Shown: in pieces, positions 51,992 to 62,921 of the stretch
Numbering within the stretch: position 1 is the first letter of the stretch
How the letters are laid out: every line of letters begins with the position of its first letter
Source of the DNA: Parietichytrium sp. I65-24A
Lineage: Eukaryota; Sar; Bigyra; Thraustochytrida; Thraustochytriidae
Assembly: GCA_012862575.1 (NCBI GenBank)
Contig: BLSF01000101.1
Coordinates: forward strand, 1 to 64,000
Length of the DNA stretch: 64,000 nucleotides
Direction of reading: 5' to 3'
The notes under the pieces: generated by a model
Seen by the model: only the letters and a program-made list of their open reading frames with translations
What the model was told of the DNA's origin: nothing
Database searches by the model: none
Program-made: the position numbers and the translations under genes

Positions 51992-52920
51992 CTCCAATTC
52001 TTGCTCCTTGCTCCTTGCTTCGCTCACGAACGGAAAGAAGGTCTGGTCACCTACCGAACAGTGCGTGCGAGTCTTTGCATGGCCGCACACGCCAGCCTAA
52101 CGCTTTCATTTGCTCGTGTTCGCTCTGACATATCCACGATTCTCTCTCTCTCTCTCTGTCTGTCTGTCTGTCTTTGTCTCTCTCTGTCTCTCTGTGTCTT
52201 CGTCTCTCTCTGTCTCTCTGTGAATGACGCAAGTCCGATAAAGTGTGAAATGAGTGAAATGTAAAACCTTTCTTTTTTAAAGTACGGCTCCCTCCGTCGT
52301 TATTTACTTTATTAGTTTAAGGTAGTGGTTTCATGTGGTGCACGGCCATTGAAAATTTCCGGGTTTAAGAATGGAGTCCAACAAATTTGCTTTGGCCGTT
52401 TTGTTCCGTGCCAACGCAGAGCAGCAAATGTAACGACTGCACGTTGGCCGGAAGGCAAGCGAAACAAGAAGAGTTGCCCAAACGCGGAGTTCGGTCTTGA
52501 CTTTTGGTGTAAAGAAGAAACTATTGCTCTGAGATGCTCTGGGTTTGGAAGGGAATCGCTTTTTACAGTTCACCAAAAGCTGGAAAACGGCGGCCCACGA
52601 TTTGAGCATCGCGAATGCACACTGCAGATGGCCCCGTCGACGAAAGCAGAGCACGTGCCTGAGGAGATCGCTCCGGGTCGCAGCAAGTTGCATGATAAGC
52701 CCGCGTTTGTGCACCAAAAGGAGGGCTGTCGAATCCTCTGAACGAACGCGTGGTTGGCAGAGGAGGCAGAATGGCCAGCCAAGAGTCGGGGGACGGACGA
52801 ACTTTAATTGAAGCTAAAACGCTTGAGTCTCGCTCCTTTTCGCCGCCGATTCCAGGAGGAGCGCTCCAGCAATCTCCTGAAGCTCGGTTTCCAAGTCCTC
52901 CGAAAACGTACAGCAACCAA
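51992..52920. other. intergenic spacer
   Basis: About 930 nt. Contains a TCTC/TGTC microsatellite (about 52140-52225). A frame of about 138 codons on plus (52325-52741) begins without ATG and has no recognisable feature; it was not accepted. The 5' leader of the LRR gene lies here: a possible upstream mini-exon (ATG 52080, MQRLARTVR before a GTAGGT) was seen but not used. Confidence 0.4.
52140..52225. repeat. TCTC / TGTC microsatellite
   Basis: (TC)n followed by (TGTC)n and TCTCTG runs upstream of the LRR gene. Confidence 0.75.
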
Positions 52921-53352
52921 TCACTCGCTCCCGCTCTCTTCCTCCTCCTCGCTCTCCCCTTCTTCGCTGCTGCTTTCACCATCTTCCTCTTTGCGTCTCG
53001 CCCGCTCCTGCTCAGCGAGCTTCTCCACCGCTCTCTGCGTGGCCCTCGCCAGCTTCTTCATCCTCTTACTCGCGTCCCTTTTCAGGTCCCAGTCCACTTT
53101 CCTTGGCGCACTTTTCGAGGTCTTCGCCAGCTCGCTCGCTCTGCCGAGGCGCTCTTCCAGCTGCTGCACGAGCTTCTCCGCGTCGGCCAGCAGCCGCGCG
53201 CCGCCTTTGCTCCTGCCGAGGCTAATTGCATCGGGCTCGCCGCTCTTCGAAGCGGCATGCTGCGGGGCGTCTTCCACGGCGAGCAAGGAAACGAGCGAGG
53301 CGTCGAGAGGGGTGTAGTTGCGGAAACGCAGCGTCGGCTGCTCTTGAGGCAT
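52921..53352 (-). CDS. CCDC12: CCDC12 / Cwf18 pre-mRNA splicing factor
   Basis: 143 aa, ATG at 53352, single exon. Two family blocks are plain. LRFRNYTPLD at 8-17 matches the 'lkfRNYxP.d' block of CCDC12/cwf18. APRKVDWDLKRDASKRMKKLARATQRAVEKLAEQ (about 83-116, read here as the family's 'pkkpdWDLKRdvakkLekLerrTqrAI.eLire' block) is the hallmark. The C terminus is a Ser/Glu acidic tail. The protein belongs to the spliceosome (NTC-associated, seen in activated complexes). The length fits the family. Its 5' leader contains a GCAAA pentanucleotide array and a CAA array immediately before the start codon, which is unusual. It pairs in function with the ESS2 gene at the other end of the window. Confidence 0.92.
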   Translation of the reverse strand: MPQEQPTLRFRNYTPLDASLVSLLAVEDAPQHAASKSGEPDAISLGRSKGGARLLADAEKLVQQLEERLGRASELAKTSKSAPRKVDWDLKRDASKRMKKLARATQRAVEKLAEQERARRKEEDGESSSEEGESEEEEESGSE

Positions 53353-53354
53353 CT

Positions 53355-53443
53355 TTGCTTTGCTTTGCTCTGCTTTGCTTTGCTTTGCTTTGCTTTGCTT
53401 TGCTTTGCTTTGCGTTGCGCCACGTGCACTTTGTGGGCGTTGA

Positions 53444-53489
<46 letters not shown>

Positions 53490-53490
53490 G
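53355..53490. repeat. TTTGC pentanucleotide and TTG trinucleotide arrays
   Basis: (TTTGC)n at about 53355-53412 and (TTG)n at about 53445-53490, both in the leader of the minus-strand CCDC12 gene (read there as GCAAA and CAA). Confidence 0.9.
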
Positions 53491-53732
53491 ATGGTTTTAA
53501 TGTTGGTCGATGTGGTTGATTCTCGTCTGCTCGCCGCTCGTGTCCTTGGTCTGCATAGTTCTGCATTGTCTGAATTCAATGTCAATGTCTATGAAGACTA
53601 TGAAGTCTATGATGATCTATGTCTGATTTGACATTACATCTTCTGATTTGGGTTGATTTGGTGGGGAAGAGTGAGTCACTGAGGGGGGTCCATGACGTGA
53701 CACTGGCTTTTGGGACCGTGTTGTGACGGAAG

Positions 53733-53891
53733 ATGACGGAAGTGAGCGAAGTGAGAAAGGACGTCTCGGCAAGGATTGCGGTGGATGATGAGGTAGAAGT
53801 GTGGTGGGAGAGCGACGGGATTTGTAGTGAGACGTTTATTCCGGGTGCCGAAATGAATGGAGCGGTGGTGGAGAGATGGGCGTACTCTGTG
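53733..53891 (+). CDS. possible 53-codon 5' exon of an unknown gene
   Basis: An ATG at 53733 opens a 53-codon frame (contains VDDEVEVWWESDG) that runs into a consensus donor (gtg/GTAAGT at 53892). Acceptors downstream give only short continuations. No family recognised. It could equally be chance; kept as a low-confidence exon. Confidence 0.2.
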
Positions 53892-54285
53892 GTAAGTACT
53901 TGTTTTTGATCTTGAAATCAATCAAGAGCGAGCATCAACCAACACCAATCTCGCCATATCTCTCGGCCTATCTCTGCATCTCTGCCTGGCCAATCAAAAA
54001 CTCAAAGACTAAATCTCAAAATAGAGTCAATCAATCACTCACAGTCACAATCAGACATAATCAGACACTCTTTGGTCTTTGTGTTTATAGAGTTTATAGG
54101 CCAGGCAGGCATTGGCCAGGCACTGGTCTAACTAAATCCTGACCTTGTACTCCTTGTACTCTTCAACCTTGATTGATGCGTCGTGATCTTTAACTCTAGG
54201 CTAGATTCACCAGACTCAGCTGAGCTGTTGCCAACGACTTGCATTGCGGAGCGGCGTCGTCCGTTGACACTTGAGAAGACTCTGC

Positions 54286-54338
54286 GACTGCAACTACAAC
54301 TACAACTGCGACTGCGACTGCGACTGCGACTGCGACTG
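54286..54338. repeat. ACTGCG / ACTACA hexanucleotide repeats
   Basis: gactgcaactacaactacaac followed by repeated gactgc units in the leader of the RMD1-like gene. Confidence 0.85.
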
Positions 54339-54489
54339 GGAGGACAGGTCAATTGGAGCGCCCGTCGGCCGACAGCGTTGGTTTCAAGTATACGAAACCC
54401 CTCACGCCACAGAACTAGGTTGGCGACGAGCGAGAAGAGGCGCGGCTCGTGCGTTGTTGCGATTGATCGGTGGTCGGTGAGCGGCGAGA

Positions 54490-56025
54490 ATGCAAGGGAA
54501 AGAAGAAGCGGAAAAGCCGCTGCTGGGCTCTAAAAGTGGCAGGGCCTCTCGATACGACGGAGTGGTGGCTTCGCGAGGCAATAGTAGTAAGCAAACTATG
54601 CTGAATTCGCAAGGCGAGGAACTTGACTCACACGATGTGGCTGAGGGATTCCTCTCCGAGAGCTCTGATCGTGGTTTGCGGAGGCGGAAGCAGTATCAGA
54701 GCGACGGAATGTACAGCGATGATGGGCGCGGCACTGCTTCGAAGGTGCAGAAGAATCAGTTCGTGTCTTCCAACGCGCGGTTTTCGGCTGCGGCTACGAA
54801 GCGCGGCGCCGCCAACAAGCTCCCGAGGAAGACACCGCGCAGAGTGAAGGGACATTTCCGTAGGATTGCAGCTAATCAGGAAGAAGCCCAAACACGGCGT
54901 GTGGCGATGTACTGTCCTTGTAACGAGATCGACCTCGATGATGTTTACGCGCACATGGTGAAAGCAAGGAAGCAAACCGGCAACTCTACATCGCTGATGC
55001 CCGTAGCAGAAGATATGTTCAGCTTTGAGAACAACCGAACGATGATTGTTCCGACTGTTCACACTGAATTTCAAAGCCCTGTGTCAGCTTCAAAGACCAT
55101 AAATACCATCGACAGCCCACTGTGGCTGCCTTCTATATACTTTGATGTATTGCATCTTCGGCAGCAGACACCGTTTCGCAGCCCGCGAGGCGCCGAGCAT
55201 CGCCGCAAGTCGATGTCGGACAAGGCGGAGATTCAGCGTTCAGCCGTTGGACGGAGCACCTCCGACTACGAAGAAGATGATGATTACTACGAACATGAAG
55301 ACGAGTGGGAATACACGCGTGAGGTATTCTTATTCGGTTTTGGATGCCTCGTCTTCTGGAATTGGGACGGTCCCGAGTCAGAGCGTCTTTTCCTTGCGTC
55401 TGTTTTACCGTACGCGAAGCAGGTGTATGACAGCGAAGCTGCCGAATCTGCGACCGATGATCTTGACTTCTTCCAGGGACAGAAATCGTCTGTGAAGCAC
55501 GACACGGTCGAATTGGGCACGTCCGACCCTATTGAACGTCTCGCTGTCTCCTACGCCCTCGCTCAGTCGAGTTTGATGTCTTTGTACGAGTACAGACTGG
55601 ACGAGATTATTGAGCGCAATGAGCACATACCCATCGCTCTCGCCAAATATGGCAAGATACACATGCCCCAGGAAGAGGTCTCTAAGGAAATGGGCCGTCT
55701 GTTTTTGGAGCGAAACATGATCAATCTGGAGGCAGACCTCATCATGACTCCGGAATTTTTTTGGGAGAACGACGAATTTGAGCCGACATACAAGAAGATT
55801 TCGCGATACATGGAGCAAGATGAGCGGCACGAGATTATCAACAAGAGGCTGGACTGCATCCGGGAGTTGTTGGACGTTTTGTCCAGTCAAGTTGAGAGCC
55901 AGCACGGGACCAAGCTGGAATGGATCATCATTTGGCTGATTTTGATTGAGGTCGTCGTGCAGATTGTGTGGAATGTGATCATCAAGGATATCTTGGGATT
56001 CTTCTCGCACTGCGGTTCCGATTAA
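54490..56025 (+). CDS. RMD1/RMND1 family (DUF155) membrane protein
   Basis: 511 aa, ATG 54490, single exon. The N-terminal about 130 residues are Ser/Arg-rich and disordered. The DUF155 domain runs from about 135 to 480, with the diagnostic VFLFGFGCLVFWNW (about 279-292), AVSYALAQSSLMSLYE (about 352-367) and RYMEQDERHEIINKRLDCIRELLDVLSSQ...HGTKLEWIIIWLI near the end. A single TM helix (about 479-500) follows, and the tail is short. Family members include yeast RMD1, RMD8 and YDR282C and human RMND1 (needed for mitochondrial translation). The layout with a C-terminal TM anchor is typical of the RMD1-like branch. Long disordered heads are common there. Function in this organism is inferred only: mitochondrial or vesicular membrane. 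Confidence 0.92.
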   Translation: MQGKEEAEKPLLGSKSGRASRYDGVVASRGNSSKQTMLNSQGEELDSHDVAEGFLSESSDRGLRRRKQYQSDGMYSDDGRGTASKVQKNQFVSSNARFSAAATKRGAANKLPRKTPRRVKGHFRRIAANQEEAQTRRVAMYCPCNEIDLDDVYAHMVKARKQTGNSTSLMPVAEDMFSFENNRTMIVPTVHTEFQSPVSASKTINTIDSPLWLPSIYFDVLHLRQQTPFRSPRGAEHRRKSMSDKAEIQRSAVGRSTSDYEEDDDYYEHEDEWEYTREVFLFGFGCLVFWNWDGPESERLFLASVLPYAKQVYDSEAAESATDDLDFFQGQKSSVKHDTVELGTSDPIERLAVSYALAQSSLMSLYEYRLDEIIERNEHIPIALAKYGKIHMPQEEVSKEMGRLFLERNMINLEADLIMTPEFFWENDEFEPTYKKISRYMEQDERHEIINKRLDCIRELLDVLSSQVESQHGTKLEWIIIWLILIEVVVQIVWNVIIKDILGFFSHCGSD

Positions 56026-56419
56026 CCGTAAATCACTGCAATGTGTTGTTGGGCTGGTTGGTCTTTTTCTTCGTCGTCTTTAATAAACAAAAGCTATTGT
56101 TGGTGACGAATGGTGCCTCTGCTCTCGCTATCGCTACATGCTGAACGCGTCTTGTAACGGCGCTCCCTTCTGCTGTGAAGCTCATCAATCATCATGAACG
56201 AGAGTCTCTTTAGTGTTCAAATTTTTAGTACTTTTGCGGTGAGAGCGAGCACAGTACCATCTGCGAGTTTTGCACTTCGTTCACAGTCAATCACTTCAAA
56301 AAAAAAAAAAGGACCTGACTTGACAGTGAGTTTTTGGTTTAGTTTTTTCCACACCGTGAACGTAAATAAATTTCTATGGCATAAAATAAAATATGAAACA
56401 GCAGATGCACGAAAGAGAT
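56026..56419. other. convergent intergenic region
   Basis: About 390 nt. Contains an AATAAA-type signal near 56089 that may serve the RMD1-like transcript, and a poly(A) tract (56298-56310). Nothing else recognised. Confidence 0.5.
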
Positions 56420-58636
56420 TCATCGCTCAAAAAATGCGACCGAATGACCTGTATTCGCGGCTCGCGACGAGGGAGTACACAAGGCGGAACTGAATCCGAA
56501 AATCTCGAGCTCAGATATACGAAAGTCTTCGTTGACAGTGAGGGGCTCAGTGAGGCCGAAGGTTTTGCATGAACTTGACGACCCACCATCCAAATCTGCA
56601 TCAAAACAAAAAGCGAAGCCGCCAGATCCTGCTCCCATCCCGAGATGGGTAGAACTACTCGACTGGAAGCAATCGTTGGAGTTATTCCACTTGAAGACCT
56701 TCAAATCAGGCTTGAAGGTGAAGACAAAGCTTTCTCCGGTGCCATAAAACTCTCTCGGCCGAGTTGGGACCCACTGCTCGGTAGCAAATGCTCCGAAACG
56801 TTCGCCCTTTCGAGTTTTGACAAAAATGAGGGTTTCATCGTACCCCTGGACCTTCTCGTACAAGGTTCGTAGCGACGCGCCATACTCCATGAAATCATAG
56901 AGCAGTAACCATGCCTTGTTCTGGTAGGTGTCCGGAAGTTCCATGTGAATCTCTACAAGCTCTGACTGAGTCTCGAAAATGCGAGAGTCCCGTCCCGCAA
57001 ATTTCGGCGGGATTCGAGGATGGGCAGTTCGATAGGGGTTCACAATCGCAGAGTGCTCTGCGGCTGACCGCTCGCGCAAGATGTTGGACGCCCCTCCACC
57101 GTCGTTGGCGCCGTTCCCAGTGAACGGGATCTTCCATGACATCTCTTGCTGCTGCTGAGTAGCAAGCAACTCCTGCTGTGCTTGCTCCAAAACCTCCATC
57201 TTCTCAATCACTTCCTCATTCTTCTTTCTGAGTTCGCGTGCCTCCTCCTCAGTAATTTCCCCATTCATCAGTGCCTGCTGCACCAAGTCTGCGCCAAACG
57301 CAGATGGCGATCGTCCCCGTGGAGTAGCTGGGCTCAGAGGCTCCTCTTCGTCTATGGATACGAAGCGGTCGGGCTTGAAGAGCAGACCGGACACGACAGC
57401 TCCAGAGGTGACGCTCTCCGCCTCCTTGCGATTGAGCTGGGCAAAGCGTTTCGACTTTTCTCTTTCGCGCAGAATGTGAGCCTGGATTCTCTCCACCAAC
57501 GTGCTGCAGACCTCGCGAGATGGGCACCCGAACGTCACTGGTCTCGGGCGGGTGTAGCCGCGCTTTGGGCAAGTCCAGAAGAGCTGAATCACAAACGAAT
57601 GCTCTTGCACACCTCGCTCCACGTCTGCGAGGGCTAATTCACGACTAGACATCTTGGAAAGTATTCCTGGCGGTCGTGGCGGGTTTGTTCGCTCCTGTTC
57701 GTTCTCTCCATTGCCGTCTCTTGCGCCCGAAGCCTCGCCATGAGCATGCAAGCCTTCCCTAGAGTCGCCGGAGGATCCCACTTCCTCGTGCTCTGGTAAA
57801 GGCTCCTTCGCAAGCACAAGAGAACTGCGCTCGCCACCGTTGACGCCATCAATATCCCGCCAGTCAACACGGAAGGCATAGTGTTTGAGCAAAGCTTCAG
57901 ACTCACGCTTGTTTAACGGGGTCTCAAGAGAGATGGCCGACCTTTCGAACTTTTCAGGAAAAAAACGGAGATACATGGCGTTCACTTCCACATAACCACG
58001 CACTTGAATTTTCCTGTCGACTACTATGAGGCCATTCAGCGTCTCGCTGTCCAAATCAGACTTGCGTCTGCCCAACTGCGGGGTGGACGGGGACAGGGAA
58101 GCGGCTACACGGCCGTCTTTAAACATCTTTTCCGCATCCTCCCGCTTCAAAGTCACGTACACGGACTGCCCGAGAAAGAGATCATTGCCGTACAATTTGT
58201 TGAGTTTCCGAAACTTGACTTCACTCATTCCATGTCTCATGGCGACGGCAGAGGAAGTGTCTCCACTCTCCACGGTGTATGGCATGATCACCATACCCTC
58301 CGGAAGATCGATCAGACTGTCGGAGCTCTGCGACTTGTTTACCAGCACCTTGTCGCTGCCCGAATCCAAGGCTTGGTTCCCATCCTTCTGCGCACTTTGC
58401 ACGTTTTGAGAGACACCTTGCACATTTTGTACATTCTTCTGTAGCTGCTCTTTTCCGTAGCGCTTCTCTCCGGCCAGATGCTCACTGCTTCTGTTTCTCG
58501 CAGTTCCCGTGGCCCCGGCGCTGCCAGTAGAATCACTGCCGAGCCACGCATTGCCTGCAGACTTGAGTCCGTGAACGAAAGCTGCCAGCTTCTTAAGGCC
58601 CCTGCGTTTCGGGGACTTTGAGCCCGACTCAGCCAT
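56420..58636 (-). CDS. LysM-TLDc protein (OXR1/NCOA7-like)
   Basis: 738 aa, ATG at 58636, single exon. Head is basic and disordered. A LysM module at about 118-161 (MPYTVESGDTSSAVAMRHGMSEVKF...LFLGQSVYV) is followed by a GRAM/PH-like region (about 205-420, with GLIVVDRKIQVRGYVEVN and FVIQLFWTC). A helical Glu-rich linker follows. A TLDc domain ends the protein (about 570-725), with WLLLYDFMEYGASLRTLY, GERFGAF, FYGTGESFVFTF, KVFKWNNSNDCFQ and a GGFAFCFDADLDGGSS...CKTFG core. LysM-GRAM-TLDc is the order of animal OXR1/NCOA7, proteins linked to oxidative-stress resistance and V-ATPase regulation. All TLDc landmarks are intact. The LysM is probably cytosolic here, as in OXR1, since there is no signal peptide. 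Confidence 0.9.
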   Translation of the reverse strand: MAESGSKSPKRRGLKKLAAFVHGLKSAGNAWLGSDSTGSAGATGTARNRSSEHLAGEKRYGKEQLQKNVQNVQGVSQNVQSAQKDGNQALDSGSDKVLVNKSQSSDSLIDLPEGMVIMPYTVESGDTSSAVAMRHGMSEVKFRKLNKLYGNDLFLGQSVYVTLKREDAEKMFKDGRVAASLSPSTPQLGRRKSDLDSETLNGLIVVDRKIQVRGYVEVNAMYLRFFPEKFERSAISLETPLNKRESEALLKHYAFRVDWRDIDGVNGGERSSLVLAKEPLPEHEEVGSSGDSREGLHAHGEASGARDGNGENEQERTNPPRPPGILSKMSSRELALADVERGVQEHSFVIQLFWTCPKRGYTRPRPVTFGCPSREVCSTLVERIQAHILREREKSKRFAQLNRKEAESVTSGAVVSGLLFKPDRFVSIDEEEPLSPATPRGRSPSAFGADLVQQALMNGEITEEEARELRKKNEEVIEKMEVLEQAQQELLATQQQQEMSWKIPFTGNGANDGGGASNILRERSAAEHSAIVNPYRTAHPRIPPKFAGRDSRIFETQSELVEIHMELPDTYQNKAWLLLYDFMEYGASLRTLYEKVQGYDETLIFVKTRKGERFGAFATEQWVPTRPREFYGTGESFVFTFKPDLKVFKWNNSNDCFQSSSSTHLGMGAGSGGFAFCFDADLDGGSSSSCKTFGLTEPLTVNEDFRISELEIFGFSSALCTPSSRAANTGHSVAFFER

Positions 58637-59130
58637 GCTTTCAACCGTATCTCTGAGAGAATAATCCAGAGATAGAATAAATACAACTGCGCCGAATACT
58701 CACAACCAGTGGCGACGCCAGCAGCGTCTTCCAAACCCGATCTCTCCGTGTTTGGTTTTAGTTTTTAGTTTTTGGCCTTGACGTTCCTGACGTTCCCAAT
58801 GAATTTCGCTCACCTTCCCGCAGCACTGCGTCCTCGGTTCATGCGTGGCCCCCACAGCCGCTGCGCAATGTTACGCCGGCTCTATAACGGTGGCTACGAG
58901 GGACGCAACGGATAGATGCACACATGCACGAGACGAGTGCGCGCACTGGGTGGCATACTCATTGTTTATTCTGTAGTTGGGGTAGTTGCGGGGTGGAACG
59001 GTCCAAGGAGCAGGGAATGATCGCCGAGGAATCGGGTGAAGCGAATATTGTTCGTCGCCCAAGTGAGGCTCAGCCAGCGGGTACCTGGTAGTGCGTGTAG
59101 TGGAGAACAGTTTTGCTACCAATCAATCAA

Positions 59131-59174
59131 TTAATCGATCGATCATGATCGATCGATCGATCGAGATCGATTAA
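59131..59174. repeat. GATC-rich palindrome
   Basis: 44 nt made of GATC/ATCGATCG units, bounded by ttaatcgatc and its exact reverse complement gatcgattaa. It can fold as a long hairpin. Its 10-bp arms are perfect. Confidence 0.7.
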
Positions 59175-62100
59175 TGGGCAAAACATGACTTGGAAATCAT
59201 CAAAGCATAACCTAGCGGAAATTCGGAGCTGGAAAGGTTCGTCCTTGAGGACTTTGCTCGCACTTGCGCCGTCTTTGAAGACTGATTCTCCCTTCAAATT
59301 GTTGTGCTTATGAAATCTTGCTCCAGATTCCCCCCGAACTTGAGAACTTGGCGTGTAGATTGTGTAGATGGGGTAGATGGGTCTCCATTTGGTTCTCTGC
59401 GAATGAAAATCGCTTGCGGCTAGGATAAGAGAGGAAGGGGGCACACTGGGCTGAGTTATTCCCTCGCTGGAAGGTGGTGCCTTTCAGGTCCCCGCTTTCG
59501 GTCCTGGCTCAACATCAGTTCACGAGTTCGCGCAAGGGTGAATGGGGATCTTTGTGGCTATCGATCAGGCCGGCTCTGGTTCGGGGCTGACGGTCATGAG
59601 AGCAATTCGCTCAACAGGACACCGTAAGACATGCTGCGAAAAAGTGCACGCTATAGCAGATCCAAAAGTCTCCGTGGTTGAAAGTTTATAGCAAGAGTCC
59701 GATCCCAATCAAAACAAAGCAGGATTCTTCTTGAAACATTCAATTCTTTGAGCAAAAATCCGCGAAAACGTTCTTTATTCTCAAATTTCGCCTCTCCTTC
59801 CGCCCAACTCGTTTCCCACACTTCCTTCGAAGTTCGTAAGGTCCGGAAGACTCGCTTTTTGACGGGGCTTGTGGACTAGTAGGTTTGAACGTCACACGAA
59901 GATGTCGCCCATCAAGACACGACTTTCTCGGGTCTCACTTCAATTATCCTTTCTAACTGTAAATTCCAATTCCACTCCGCACTGACCGCTTGCCAAATTT
60001 CAACCCTGCCCAAACATCACATGGTTCATTCATTCACCCTTCTCCAAGAGTTTCTTTCTCATACATTCGCACACCCGACACCCTTGATGTGCATACAATA
60101 CAAGACATCGCTCTTTTGCACGTAATTATCTAATGAACTCTCGTGTTCCGTTGATTGAAGCACGGGGGAGGGACTAAAGTAGCCAACTCGTAGTCAGGAC
60201 ACTTCTCATGGACTATTAGAGAAGGTAGTAGCTATTCTTAATAGTTGGTCTTGAATGACTTGAATGAATGCAAAGAAGGAGATCGCACGTCAAATTACAA
60301 TGGAACACACAGCCATGTCAAGCTTTTCAGGTGCACCCTGCGCTCTACATTCAATGTTTCCACTTATTTCGACATATGCATTCTGCTTCTGGCCATCTGG
60401 CCCATGGTATCGCGTTGTGTACTTGTGCTAGGAATCCCTCTCTCCACCAGGAGAGACGGTGTGTGAGGCAAGCCACAGCTGATGGTAAGAAAACGAAAAT
60501 AAAGCAAGTTCGAGCGATGCGCAAGGTTGTGCGGGCGTCCTACGTCGGCCATACGGAGTTCTGTGAGTAGCTTGGTGACCATGTGACGAAGGCAAGCGAG
60601 CACCCATCTCTCTCTCGCATCTCCGACCTTTACTGAAGTCTGCAAAACACTTCTTGTCAGACTCGCTCTTTCTGAGTCAAAACGTGGTGTGAGATCTATA
60701 ACGTTTTAAGTGGAAGCGAGCTCCAAGTGAGTTCGTTGGTGGGAGGGAGCGAAGAGGGTGATGCTCTTTTGCGATCTTGCTGCACACTGACGACGTGAGA
60801 GAAAACGTGCGAGGTTATACAAGCTTGCTCCAAGCTCTCAGTTTCCAGTGTTTGTTAGTTCATTTCGTTGGCTCTCTACCCGTATTGGCGATGGCAACTT
60901 AGACCGAGGAGGAGAGAGGCTTCTCACCTTCGGTCTCTATCACAGGCAGATTTGCTCGCAGGTATTTCATACCAACCTGCATAAAAAATAACTCGGGTGT
61001 GCTCGGGTGATAACAAATGCTGATTTTGATTGAAAAAGTCACCACAAGGGTTGGTTGACAAAAAGACAGCCTGCACGGCCACCACCGACTGGTATTCCCC
61101 GCATCAATGACCGCTCAGCACTTGGGACGCCGGCGGTAATGTGCAATGAATATTATAGTTTTAAAATCAATAGGGTAAAACAAACAAAACACGAAAAAGA
61201 ACGGTCCAGATCTTTCGGTTGTGGTCATAAAAAGATATGTACTGCTCGAAACTTTGGGCTTTTCTCTAGAGCTCTGGACGACAGACTAACTGTAAACCAG
61301 CTATACGAGAGTGGTGACTTGCTGCGTTTTTTAAGATGAGGTCTCGGTGACGATGGTGATGGTGCCGCAGCATATATACTCCGCTTCGCATCGGCAATGT
61401 AGCTGGGATGTTTAAAAAAAAAGACGAGGTTTTTTTCTTAATGAGCAGTTTGTTGGTCACAGTCACAGCTCTTGCCCGCCACGCTTTCAAAGCCTCCGAC
61501 TGCAGATTTCAAGGACCGCTGAAAACGCCAACTCCCGTTGTGAGTCCTTGCATCAGAGTTTTCGATGTAAGTTCATTCTCTGGCTCATTCAATTCTTCGC
61601 TTGAGGGAGCGATTCATACAGACAATACGTAGCTCGCTTTGCCTCTCCTTCGGCGAACTGCCCGCAGGCCTTCTGGCCTACTACTGTCCACTCTGAGCAG
61701 CCGGAGACACAAACGAGACCTTTTTTTTCACAACAACTCTGAAATTCTCCTGCCTACAAAGCCTACAAGCTTGAACTTTCACGTAGCTACGAGCAAGCTA
61801 GCTAGCACGCACAACGCAGCCGACTCTACCTTCCCTCTCGACGAGTTTGCGTTATCGTAGCTGGCCCACCGGACGTGTGTATTGTGATACTGAGCTGTTG
61901 GCGATTGCTATGAGGTCCAAAACACGTCGCAACTTTTCTCTCTCTCTCGTTTTCTCTCTTTCCTTGTTTCTTTGATTTGTTTCATTTGAAATGGTTTGAC
62001 TTGATAGATTGGTTGGTTGATTGTTTGTTTCCGCTGATTGTGACGGGGAATTGACAATTGACAGTGAGTGCGCAATTTGCAAATGATGAACATCTGCTCT

Positions 62101-62895
62101 ACATCTAGAGTTTCCATTTTAGAATTTACAGTGTGGATTTAGAATTTAGAATGTCGTATCAGCAGAAAGAACGAAAAGAAAGAAAGGGAGTATCATTTTG
62201 CTGAATGCTGGTTTTCAGCCAAGGCGGGGCTCCGGGGGCCCTTTTTAGTCATGACCAGTAATCAGCAACGCCCTTACGCTCTCCGGGATTGATTTGAAGA
62301 TGTAAAAGAAAGCTCGGAGACCGAGGAGACAGTCAGACGGAGAGTCAGAGACTCTGGAACATTCCAGCCGAGGTAGAGAGTTGATGTCAGTGACGCTTAG
62401 CCCCAACAAGAACGTAACCACAACGGACGGTGCGAACCGCGCCATCTCTCGAAAACTGTTGAAATTCTGATTGATCGACTGACTCATCAATCGTTAATGA
62501 CTCTGCGGTACGGTATCCGTGGAGGGAGCGAATGAAAAGCGATGAAAGTAACAGGGTAACAAAGGAATGGAAAATTAAAAGAAACAAAAAGTGCTGCACT
62601 TTCGCGTTTTCACCCCTCCCGCGCCTTTCACCCTCGCAGAATTAACAGTTGAGCGGGTGCGGCTACCTTGACTAGCAAGTCAATACCAGCTCGGCAAAGT
62701 ACACACACTATGGAGCTAACTGTAAAATAACTATGTATTTTTCACTGCCACCATTTTCAAGAATTCAATTGATTGAAAGCAAAAAGAAAAAGACTGCTTT
62801 GATGCTCCGATCGCGATGACCCATCCTTCGCACACGCACAGTGAGCGAGAAATCGACCGCTCAAGATCCGAGGACTATTGTAGCGAGAGGGAGGG

Positions 62896-62921
62896 AGCAA
62901 GGAGCAAGGAGCAAGGAGCAA
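62896..62921. repeat. GAGCAAG tandem repeats
   Basis: Short tandem copies of gagcaag in the spacer before the bZIP gene. Confidence 0.7.

Larger units (their letters stand above)
53353..54489. other. divergent spacer with several microsatellites
   Basis: About 1.1 kb between CCDC12 (minus) and RMD1 (plus). Contains TTTGC and TTG arrays, an ACTGCG array and a possible orphan exon (53733-53891, listed separately). Confidence 0.45.

Noticed and set aside
51992-52080. Upstream mini-exon MQRLARTVR for the LRR gene
   Set aside because: A GTAGGT donor follows, but the frame from ATG 51991 already opens exon 1 without need of it; no evidence to prefer it.
52325-52741. 138-codon plus-strand frame upstream of CCDC12
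   Set aside because: Starts without ATG, overlaps an equally long antisense frame, and has no recognisable domain.
52750-53631. 293-codon plus-strand frame
   Set aside because: Antisense shadow of the CCDC12 gene; Leu-rich runs come from the TTG and TTTGC arrays.
59842-59862. ggtccggaag motif resembling the SRP RNA tetraloop region
   Set aside because: Only the 5' half of the domain IV signature is present; the asymmetric AGCA-type side does not follow.
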